Positions 1 through 12,392 of a DNA stretch of 64,000 bases are shown one piece after another. How positions within the stretch are numbered: position 1 is the stretch's first letter; each line of letters opens with the position of its first letter. The DNA is taken from contig NC_092582.1 of assembly GCF_037975245.1 (NCBI RefSeq), forward strand, positions 18,750,577 through 18,814,576. The letters run 5' to 3'. The DNA comes from Apostichopus japonicus (lineage: Eukaryota > Echinodermata > Holothuroidea > Aspidochirotida > Stichopodidae). The notes under the pieces are model-generated. The model did not search any database, was not told the DNA's origin, and worked only from the letters and a program-made list of their open reading frames with translations. The position numbers and the translations under genes were made by a program.

Positions 1-129
1 TAAAACTTTCATAGAGAAACCAGTGTGAAGGGGTTTTGGCAGACTTTTTGAGTCAGTCTTAGATTGTCTAATGAAACTCATCGTAAATGAAAGAAAGATT
101 TAAAAAATTTTTAAAAAATGGGAACTCAC
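1..129 (-). other. Start of Cav2 intron 5 (runs off the window)
   Basis: Donor GTGAGT at 124-129 in transcript sense, followed by AT-rich intron sequence. The next exon, encoding the rest of the domain I pore and IS6, lies outside the window. Confidence 0.8.
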
Positions 130-300
130 GTATAGAGTAGTTCGTCGCAGGGTCGACCACGTAACACGTATGGTGAAACGATCCTTGGAAGAACTCCATC
201 CCCGTGATGGCGAAGATAATAATTACAAACAAAATGAGCAAAGCAATTTGAAGAAGAGGTGCCATGGCTCGGATAATGGATTTGAGTACTACTTGAAGAC
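130..300 (-). CDS. cav2: Cav2 exon 5: IS4-S5 linker, IS5 and start of pore turret
   Basis: The 171 bases complete Ser (A|GT), then give 56 codons and one base. The peptide begins [18 protein letters not shown] (IS4-S5 linker and S5 start), continues [20 protein letters not shown] (IS5 membrane helix) and ends [19 protein letters not shown] (extracellular turret with a Cys that is conserved in Cav channels). The acceptor is ctctaccccttccag and the donor is C|GTGAGT in phase 1. Entry phase 1 fits all four alternative exon 4 copies. The Ser completed at the junction is the last residue of the SGIPS or GGVPS motif. Confidence 0.93.
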
Positions 301-4549
<4,249 letters not shown>

Positions 4550-4653
4550 TTGGGATACCAGAAACAAGTTTAAGAGGTCTGAGTACTCTCACAGCTCTTA
4601 GGGTTCGTAGGTCAATCGTTTGGCCAGATTCGGGTATAATCAATGGCATGAGA
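4550..4653 (-). CDS. cav2: Cav2 alternative exon 4, copy 3 (IS4 with IDLRT start)
   Basis: The 104 bases equal one base, 34 codons and one base. The peptide after the shared Gly is [12 protein letters not shown] then [18 protein letters not shown] and SGIPS. The voltage sensor keeps all five positive charges. Ile replaces Phe at its outer edge, and the loop is hydrophobic-then-polar, unlike copies 2 and 4. The acceptor is the best of the four (cctctcttttttactaatctgcatttgccctcag) and the donor is CCAA|GTGAGT. Codon choice differs from the other copies at many synonymous sites, so this is not a recent duplicate and selection has held the S4 protein sequence. Confidence 0.88.
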
Positions 4654-4753
4654 CTGAGGGCAAATGCAGATTAGTAAAAAAGAGAGGATTGGGGAAGGTA
4701 AGGGTTAGCGGTGGGGGGTGCAAACCTTTTAGTATGAGGAGGGTGGTACTCAC
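4654..4753 (-). other. Short intron between IS4 copies 2 and 3 (100 bp)
   Basis: GTGAGT donor and a strong pyrimidine-rich acceptor (ctttttt-actaatctgcatttgccctcag), with a plausible branch sequence ctaat. It holds GGTTTGCACCCCCC in transcript sense (about 4715-4728), a word echoed in the intron before copy 4. It is long enough to splice, so shortness alone does not prevent joining copies 2 and 3. Confidence 0.75.
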
Positions 4754-4869
4754 TTGGTATACCAGACACCAGTTTTAAGGGCCTGAGAACTCTGACCGCT
4801 CGAAGGGTACGAAGGTCAAAATTAGACGTTGATTGGTCAGCCCCCTGAGCTGCAATTACTGAAATTGTA
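4754..4869 (-). CDS. cav2: Cav2 alternative exon 4, copy 2 (IS4, long S3-S4 loop)
   Basis: The 116 bases equal one base, 38 codons and one base. The peptide after the shared Gly is [16 protein letters not shown] then [18 protein letters not shown] and SGIPS. The S4 carries all five charges in the usual every-third-residue spacing and is identical to that of vertebrate Cav2. The S3-S4 loop is the longest of the four and polar. The acceptor is ctctttgcatgctccag, which includes an RBFOX-type TGCATG just before the exon. The donor is CCAA|GTGAGT. A second in-frame acceptor is unlikely, because only the AG before TACAAT gives the required phase 2 entry. Confidence 0.88.
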
Positions 4870-5486
4870 CTGGAGCATGCAAAGAGGTCGGAGGTGAACA
4901 AAACAGAAAATGTGGGAGAAAAGTACAACATGAATGAGAAGTCTCATGAACAGAAAAATAAAATCTCATGCAAAAGTAAATGACAGGAAGAACATGATCA
5001 CATATAAATGTCATAAATCGGGCAACTGATAATTGTTAAAGCAAAATCAAAAGGGATAACAAATTTTTATAACAATTACAAAGCTGATGGGTGCAAAATT
5101 CATGGTTAGTGGTTTGGAAAAACATCTTGAAATTTGCCTTGCTTTGAATGATCAGCTCTCTTTTCTGTCAGATCTCCTTGATAGATAATATCAAATCAAA
5201 ACTGAAATTTTTATTCAAAGGCCGTCAAGAATCCTATTAAAATATCGGGAGAATCCTGTTTTTGTGTTCAAAACCTTGACTCAAATCGATATTGGAGAAA
5301 AACAAGCATGTCAGTTGGAAATGTCGATAGTACAGTTCACCAAACATTTCTGTCCCCCCCCCCCCAAGAAAAAACTTTTGTTAGAAAAAGGACCAACACT
5401 TCATCAGACAGTTATTATGACAACCAGCTAACACATACATGTTGTGTTATAATAACCATTGTTAGTGGACTCTACACAGAACTTAC
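4870..5486 (-). other. Intron between IS4 copies 1 and 2 (617 bp)
   Basis: GTAAGT donor and CTCCAG acceptor. It contains TGCATG twice in transcript sense (4876-4881 and 4967-4972), TTTTGCACCC at about 5088-5098 and a C-run (5345-5356). Confidence 0.7.
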
Positions 5487-5569
5487 TTGGAACTCCGCCA
5501 ACCAGTTTTAATGGTCTCAATACCCGCACAGCTCTCAAGGCTGGTTGGTCTAATGCACGGATCAGTAGA
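5487..5569 (-). CDS. cav2: Cav2 alternative exon 4, copy 1 (divergent IS4, short S3-S4 loop)
   Basis: The 83 bases equal one base, 27 codons and one base. After exon 3 (GG|T = Gly) the peptide reads [20 protein letters not shown] then KLVGGVP and S, so it fills the end of IS3, the S3-S4 loop and IS4. Compared with the other three copies the outer S4 segment DLRT is replaced by DQPA, so the first gating arginine becomes proline. The four inner charges (R, R, R, K) remain. SGIPS becomes GGVPS and the loop is shortest. The donor is GTAAGT, while the others use GTGAGT. The acceptor (ttttaaaggactctaag) has the weakest pyrimidine tract. The frame is open and the S4 core is conserved, which argues for a working exon rather than a relic. 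Confidence 0.82.
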
Positions 5570-8500
5570 CTTAGAGTCCTTTAAAAGTGTGCAAATTAAG
5601 CCAAACAAATTTGAAAAAATAAGCATCTATTTTTTGGATACTTCCGCATATTAGTATATGATGAAAATAACAGCAAGCAATGAAATTCCACATGGTGAAA
5701 AAAAGGAAAATGACTCAATGTATGTAATCCTGAAGGCCAAAAAACAATACACATTATATGACTAGAACCAATTTGAAAGAGTTGTGATGTTGTGGTAACA
5801 TTAAATGTACCACTAGAATAGCCAAAGACATGAGCAGAACTGCAGGCAAACATGAAGATCATGCATTCTGTATGCAAATTGTAGAAAGAACATGCCAGAC
5901 ACAACAACATGTCATGAATAAGCGATGAGATCATGGAATGATACTTTTCATTCCCCTCGTTTTTAACTCCAAGTGTCAATGATCAGTGAAAACTATGAAA
6001 GTGAACAATCACTTCATGCAACAACAAAAAAACCAAAAAAAAATAACCAAAGCAATGTGATGAATAAGAAAGCAGTGAGAGAATGGACAGAGGACCTTCA
6101 AACTGTCATTGTTCTCAACAGACCCAAACTTTGTTGATTATATACTTAAAGGGAATAGGTCAGGGGAATTGTTTGAATATATTCAAATGGAGGAGAAAAT
6201 TAGCATTCCATAACACTGTATCACATATGGCCTATGCAGGCCAAAAAAAAATGAGTAGTGATACACACAGCATATAACTCGTATTCATTGCTACGAGTAT
6301 GCTTCTGATTTGCAGTTTGCAGTTGATATGCAAATTCAAATACAAACTTGTAAATTTGCATTACGGTTAGTAGGCCTACCCATTTAGGCCATTGTAGGCG
6401 GATATGATGTACTGGGAGATACGTATGTATCTCTTGTACTATTTAGACAGAGAATTTCCACAAGGCAGAATTCCTAGATCATAAACATGAGGGTTTTGTA
6501 CATTGGCTTTACTTTTTCAGTGTGTTGAAGCATATGTCCACTTTTTGGAGACATGTTTACTTGATACATTACATCCATCAAAGACAGTTACAAGCCTCAC
6601 AATCTGAAAACGAACTATTCATAATTTAATATATGACTTATCTTGCAGATGATGTATTTCAGGTTTGAATTCGAATCTTCCTAAATCTTAAACAAGACAT
6701 TTCCTAATGTTCTTGGTATAGAAAATTAATACTCTACTGAACATAGCTATTGTCTTATGACCAGGACACAATCTTGACTAATTATAAGGATAACCTGAAA
6801 AGCTCTTTTTCATACTAGAGATATGCATAGTCTGAATCAGACTTGACCAGTACTAGTAGTCAAGAAAATGGTTAGTTTTGTAAGTTAAACCAACTTTTGT
6901 GGAAATAGCCCATGGGAATCCTACAGCATCTTTAATCTATATCCTAGTTGATCTAGATCTAATGGAAGCAAATGTGCAATACCCTCCACCACCCCATCCA
7001 AACCATACAGGGGTAGGTCTACTGTAATTGATGCATGATGAGTTAGTTATGGAATCTGATTGCATTCTAAAAGCTCTAGATCATAAACTTGCTAAGCGAT
7101 GCACTGCAATGGGTTTACTTTATCTGTGGTTGAATTTAGTGTTTGCAAGAATTTGGTTTATCCTGTGCAGACCTAGTGCTATTTTGTTTAGCTTAGCAGT
7201 TGTCTCAACTCTTACCCAACAGTTGATCAACAACAATTCATATACGCCCAAAACTAGGTAGAATTATTAAATCACCCACAGAAAACACTCTGCTCGGTTG
7301 CAAACACACCCTCTTACTAGTCTTGGGTGGGGTGGTCATAGCAGAAAACCGAGGTGTACAAATTTCTTCCATGACTAAAATTCGGAACCAAGCACAGTTC
7401 AGTCTGTACAACAACTATACTACTACATGCTAGATAGTAGATGATATACTTTTAGTTACTAACAAGTAACATGATAAGTATATGATACCTAACGTTGGGC
7501 AATAAAAACTGGAAACTTATCTCATCGTCTGGGAAAGCTCCACGTAGGCCTAACCTAAATATTCAGCGGGTCAGGATGCAAAAAGAAATTTATCTTTCTG
7601 CCATAAAACTCTGACCCCGGAGGGGTATTCAAATTTGGCTAGCCAAACTATAGTCTCGCAAGAAAAACGTACGCTGCACGAAAGCACTGCATAGCCTAGA
7701 CCTAGCCTATGTTGTAAAATTTAGTACGAACAGGGATACTGCAGTTACCTAATGGCCATTAGTGAGCACATTTTTGTTCAAACTGAAACCGACATGAATT
7801 ACATGTCTCTCCCGTCAGCCAGCCCTTATCATCAGTTTTAGCCATCGGAATGGGGTGTTTAATATAAACTATATACATTTTCAGAAGCAGGCACCGTACT
7901 TTTGGTTTTCCCACGTTGCTAAGGTGATCGTCTGCTAACTGAATCAACCATAGAAGTAATACACTTTTTCATTTTTGAAACCACTGAGGACTGTCCTTTT
8001 TCTTAGCCAATAGTAATGCATTAACTCTTTCTTACGGAAGCTTAAAACTGCCATCAACATAAGAAAACTTTGCCCCAATAAGTCAAAATTTTTCAGTAAA
8101 TGGTAAATTGACAACTTATCGTATCTCGTCAATTCAACATTTTTCTGCAAAATGTTTAATTGTTCACTTCATTCCAACTAAGCAATTGAACAATTTTCTG
8201 CAAAATGTTTAATTGACAACTTACTCACTTAATTGTTCACTTACTCACTTGGAATAAAGTGAACAATTAAACATTTTGCAGAAATTTTTAGAATTGACGA
8301 CATTTGATAAGTTGTCAGTTAAACATTTTGCAGAAAATCGTTCAATTGCTCAGTTGGAATGAAGTGAACAATTGAACATTTTTCAGGAAAAAATGTTGAA
8401 TTGACGACATATTATAAGTGGTCAATTGAACATTTTGAAGAAAATTGTTTAATTGCTAAGTTGGAATGAAGTGAACGATTGAACATTTTTCAGAAAAATG

Positions 8501-8947
8501 TTGAATTGACGAGATCTGATAAGTTGTCAATTAAACAATTTGCAGAAAAATTGCTTGTTGTTCAATTGCTCAGTTAAAGCAACTGAGCAACCCAACATTT
8601 TTCTGATTTTTGATAAGATATTTTCTTGTTATCTAAACAATTTACTGAAAAATGTTAACTTATTGGGGCAGAGTTTTCTTATGTTGATGGCAGTTTTAAG
8701 CTTCCGTACTTGCTCGCTTTTTACATCGCCAGTCAAACAGGAAGAGGAGGGGATGGGATGAGACACATGAAAATCCAGAATCACATCCCTGCTTAATCTA
8801 TGTACATTAGTCCGTACGATTACCCCCCCCCCCCCTCACCCCCAAAGGGAAAGCATTGCTTACTCTGGGTCATTGAGATTAAGAATACAGGCAAATAACT
8901 CAATTTTACACATTTCATTATGTTCTGTTGAAGATGAGGATACTTAC
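5570..8947 (-). other. Cav2 intron upstream of the IS4 exon cluster (3,378 bp)
   Basis: Runs from the exon 3 donor (GTAAGT) to the acceptor of the first IS4 exon copy (ggactctaag). It contains a 672-bp fold-back transposon at 8035-8706, a C-run at 8823-8835 and otherwise AT-rich unique sequence. TGCATG words (RBFOX-type) occur in transcript sense at 5860-5865 and 6015-6020. The word TTTGCAC lies 17-25 bases before the 5569 exon start. No further IS4-like copy was seen by eye. Confidence 0.7.
8035..8706. mobile_element. Fold-back / MITE-like element with inner ~105-bp repeats
   Basis: The two ends are long inverted repeats: CGGAAGCTTAAAACTGCCAT on the left, its complement on the right, and similarity continues for roughly 60 bases (CAACATAAGAAAACT, TGCCCCAATAAGT). 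Both outer edges are followed by TA, consistent with a TA target duplication. The interior repeats a ~105-bp unit containing GAATTGACGACAT and GGAATGAAGTGAACAATTGA, about two and a half times forward and partly inverted. The whole could fold into a large hairpin. It has no coding capacity and lies in the Cav2 intron before the IS4 cluster. Confidence 0.75.
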
Positions 8948-9087
8948 CCTGTGACAACTACTATGAAATCCATTATATTCCAGCCGTTCCTGAGGTACGA
9001 ACCTTCGTGTAGTATAAAACCTAAAGCACATATTTTGATGGTAGCTTCCAAGCAGAAGATAGCAAGGAAGTAGATTTCCGTCTTTTC
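8948..9087 (-). CDS. cav2: Cav2 exon 3: domain I S2 and start of S3
   Basis: The 140 bases equal 46 codons plus GG, again the vertebrate exon length. The peptide starts [19 protein letters not shown] (IS2, with the acidic Glu that forms part of the gating-charge transfer centre). It continues [18 protein letters not shown] (intracellular S2-S3 loop) and ends [10 protein letters not shown] (start of IS3, with the conserved Asp). All these residues match the Cav2 consensus. The acceptor is TTTGTTTCAG and the donor GG|GTAAGT, leaving phase 2. Every one of the four following exon copies accepts phase 2, so this exon is the common upstream splice partner of the cluster. Confidence 0.94.
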
Positions 9088-9612
9088 CTGAAACAAACCG
9101 CAAAAAGGAGTTTGTTTACTCGTGTGTGTCGGCCTAAGTGGTGTGCCTTAAACTTCATCAGTTTTCGGATCAAAGTTCTATCATGCCTCTAAGGCCGTTA
9201 GAAAGGGACAACCTAGCCATTGGGGTCTAAAGGCAAAACGTGACTTTCAGTATAGCATGTAACTATTCCTTATAGGTACTAAGTTGCAGGAGAAGGAATT
9301 GAATTTGTATATACTGTCGCCGCTAACTGAATGTCGTTATCTGCATACACCGATCAATGGGGATCGACCGAATATATCTTGTCCTTAAACATATAGTTTA
9401 ATATCCACCTCTGCCGCCACTCCTTGTAAGTTTGTACACCAAAATCAACGACCGCAACTGCTCACGAGGTAACATTGTCATCAGATACAGTATATTCTGT
9501 TGGGCATTGCTTTGACGGGGAGGGGGGTTGTGGATGGTGGAGAGGGGAGGAGAGGGGAGGGGGAGGTAAAAGTTGGTACCCTCCCAACTCGTTTTCCGAA
9601 TGAAATACTTAC
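9088..9612 (-). other. Cav2 intron 2 (525 bp, GT-AG)
   Basis: Donor GTAAGT and acceptor TTTGTTTCAG, phase 0. It contains a purine-rich run on the plus strand (9517-9568), which is a pyrimidine-rich run in the transcript close to the donor. I see nothing else in it. Confidence 0.85.
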
Positions 9613-9718
9613 TAATTCTATCGTCATTTGTGTCTTGTCATCCGCAGGCAAATGTACATCTAACGCCAGTACGACACAGTTTGCTATAATGGTTGCTAAA
9701 ATAAGGTAGTCGAAAGGA
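9613..9718 (-). CDS. cav2: Cav2 exon 2: domain I segment S1
   Basis: The 106 bases equal one base plus 35 codons, the same length as the vertebrate Cav2 exon. The peptide completes P, then runs [20 protein letters not shown] (IS1 membrane helix), then [11 protein letters not shown] and TIEL (extracellular S1-S2 loop). Vertebrate Cav2 reads [19 protein letters not shown] then HLPDDDKTPM here, so identity is high. Entry is after the terminal AC of the minor-class intron. Exit is at GTAAGT in phase 0, matching the phase-0 start of the next exon. No stop or shift is present. Confidence 0.93.
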
Positions 9719-10177
9719 GTGAACAAATATAATTAAGGAAAACAACCTAGAATTAGCGTGGAACACATTAGGAATAATATAAATGAAACACGATATTGTA
9801 TTATTTTTTGTAATGCAGTATAGCATAAATACTGAATTTTGATAATTTCAACGCAACATGAGACATCTGAATCATTCATTGCACCAGTACTGAAGGCCTA
9901 CAATATAAGATCTTACTCAAGCTTCAAAGAACATTAAGCTTATCCGTCTGTAAGGGATTAAGTTAGATCTTCCACTGGGAGAGAATTGAGCAACCTCATC
10001 ATGCTAAACTTTGGGATCAGTATAATAATGGTCTTTAAAACATCTCTTAAATATCATCTAAAACTCTCCGAAATTGTAATTAAAACAAGTTATTTTTCTT
10101 GCACATAAAGAACAATCTTTCCCAACATTCAAAGTCGCTATTCTAAACAAAATATATCTAAATAATTGCTCTACACA

Positions 10178-10337
10178 CAGGGGCGTATCCAGGATTTTCT
10201 AACCCGGGGGGGGGGGGGGCGCGAATTACTATCTAAGCGGAGCGCCACCATCGGTTGGCGCGCAGCGTACAAGAAAATTTCTGGTTTGACACCCCCCAGA
10301 TCACCGGAAATGGCACATCTCGGGCTTGAAAATGACC
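10178..10337 (+). repeat. Interspersed repeat fragment starting CAGGGGCGTATCCAGG
   Basis: Starts CAGGGGCGTATCCAGG, contains a G-run (10206-10219), then ACTATCTAAGCGGAGCG and GCGCAGCGTACAAGAAA. The latter part recurs in direct orientation at 11320-11425. The start resembles hAT-type termini, but no partner end was proved. Confidence 0.55.
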
Positions 10338-10345
10338 AACTAGAT

Positions 10346-10892
10346 TAAGGTGACCATATTTTCCTGACTGGAATCGGGGACATTTATTGCGTGACTGATA
10401 TGGGGGAGGGGTCTAAGGGGAGGGGGCCCCTCCCCTTTGAAAAATTTTCAAGTGCCTAAGGTGCTTAGATGTAAAATGGTTATACTTAGTAGCACTATTT
10501 AAATCAATTTTATTTTCAAAAATGTAGCTTTTTTTAGATGAAATTCACTAATTTTACGTGGTTCTTTAAGAGCTTGTGAGTTGCTCATGCTCACACTATA
10601 AGTGTCGTGTCGCCGTAGTTGCCAATTATACGGTCGAAAGAGTGCTATGCTAGATCGATCTAGCATATTTTTTAACAGTGTTTCCACTTTACACTGGCCC
10701 ACCTGTTCCGTTCTGCGACTGCTCACTTGACTAAATTTGTTTTTACAATTATTTTACTAATAATGTGGGATATTTTCGAAATTCCTGAACATTTTGACGA
10801 ATCGGGGACATTTTCGGGGACACTTGTTCATCGGGGACAGCACACTGTAATCGGGGACTGTCCCCGAAAATCAGGGACGTCTGGTCACCTTA
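10346..10892. mobile_element. Non-autonomous hAT-type MITE (547 bp)
   Basis: Terminal inverted repeats begin TAAGGTGACCA at both ends. Similarity continues into CCTGA and CGGGGACA words. A perfect 8-bp target duplication, AACTAGAT, flanks it at 10338-10345 and 10893-10900, the hAT superfamily signature. There is no transposase. It is inserted in an older repeat within the Cav2 AT-AC intron. Confidence 0.85.
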
Positions 10893-11317
10893 AACTAGAT
10901 GTTCACTATTGCCTGAGTAACCAAGTTTTTTCCCAATATTTTTTTCTCCATCCGTAACCTTATTGAAGATTGTCACCAGTCACACATCATGTTCGACCTT
11001 ATCGCATCTCCTGTGGATCATTGCTTTTGTAGGTGATTCTACGCCGCGGCCCACAATACCCGTCAGCCCCACTTTCAAGGTTTTAAGCCCATTATTCGTT
11101 CAGATTTTGAAAATTCACACTTCTCGTGAAATCAATTCACTTAAAAACATACCCATAATGTTGCACAAAATTTCATCTATGGACAGCCAATGCAGAAAAA
11201 CTTCCATGTTTAGGAATGTTTGTCATGGAAATTTCGAAAATTCAGACACAGTTAACATATTGGTGCATGGGCGCAGATCAGTCTTGGATAATGGTGCGGA
11301 CCTGTGTCTGTTCTCTG

Positions 11318-11425
11318 ATACTATCTAAGCGGAGCGCGACCATGGGTTCGCGCGTAGCGCACAAGAAATTTTTTGGCAAATACTCCTCCCAGATCGTCGG
11401 AAACAACATTTCCCAGACCCAATGA
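11318..11425 (+). repeat. Second copy of the 10222-10330 repeat
   Basis: ACTATCTAAGCGGAGCGCGA, then GCGCGTAGCGCACAAGAAA and CCCAGATCGTCGGAAA parallel the block at 10222-10310 with scattered differences. Both are in the same orientation about 1.1 kb apart, 547 bp of which is the hAT insertion. Confidence 0.65.
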
Positions 11426-12089
11426 TGCTCCCATACCTCCTTAAGTTTTAGATCTCGTGGCTTAGAAATTTAGTTTGGGGAAATGCATGGGCGTCTGCAG
11501 AAAAAAATATCCAAGTAGACTTTTGTATACGATGGGTCTGGTTTTGTAACTCATCGGGAAGCGATTAGAGGGGTGGGCGTAGGGTTGTGGGGCGCGCGTT
11601 TTCATGCAGATGGGAACAATCTCAAGAAGTGATGGGTGCGTCCGCCTCCCCCCCCCCCTCCCGCCGGCAATGATATGCCTTTGGATCCACTACATGATAT
11701 TCACAGGAAATGTGCTCAATTCTCAAATCGCATGCGGAATTTATTTTTAGATTCATTGTATGAGTTACGGTACTAGGGGTGAGGTAACAATTAGCATTCA
11801 GTTCGCGTTGTATAACATTTTAACTCTGCATGACAGTGTTGCATCGAAAGTCATGTCTAGTGCAGTTCGCATATAGATCCTGGGCTAATACCGAAGGCAT
11901 GTTCCCCGACGACTCGGTCGAGTTCAAGACCAGCCACAGTTGGTTTCATAGCACAATTTTACAATTGTTTAAGGCGTCCATACACACACACGCGTCATGA
12001 TATACTATATATAGTATATATATATACATTAGTGAGAGAGGAAAAATGGAAACGTCAAAAATGGAGTTGTCGGTGTATGGGGTAAGCTG

Positions 12090-12392
12090 AGGCGCACGCC
12101 CCTTCCGAAATCCTCGATCCGTCACTGGCTACCCTGTGTATATAATAGGGATCAGAGCTGTAATTATGACTGTTCCTCTTTCTCTTCCCGGTGTCTTGGC
12201 GTTTAACTTCTACCCCCTCCTTTTCTCCTTTTTCTCTCCTTCGTCTTATTCTTTTCCCTTCCTTCCTCTCCTTCCTCCTCTTTCCCTCCTCTTTTTTCCC
12301 TTTTTTATTCTCTCTCTTTTTCTCTCCTCTTTTTCTTGCCTGGGGGGCGCGCCCCCAACACCCCCCCCCCTGGATACGCGCCTGACACAACA
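12090..12392 (-). repeat. Two same-orientation fragments of a CAG..GGATC-start repeat
   Basis: In minus sense one fragment starts CAGGCGCGTATCCAGGGG near 12387 and a second starts CAGTGACGGATCGAGGAT near 12131. The part between them is a long purine run in minus sense (12175-12345). These starts resemble the 10178 repeat start. Confidence 0.5.

Noticed and set aside
4830-4860. Alternative acceptors (TTTCAG, TTGCAG) inside IS4 copy 2
   Set aside because: Both require phase 1 entry; only the CTCCAG acceptor fits exon 3.
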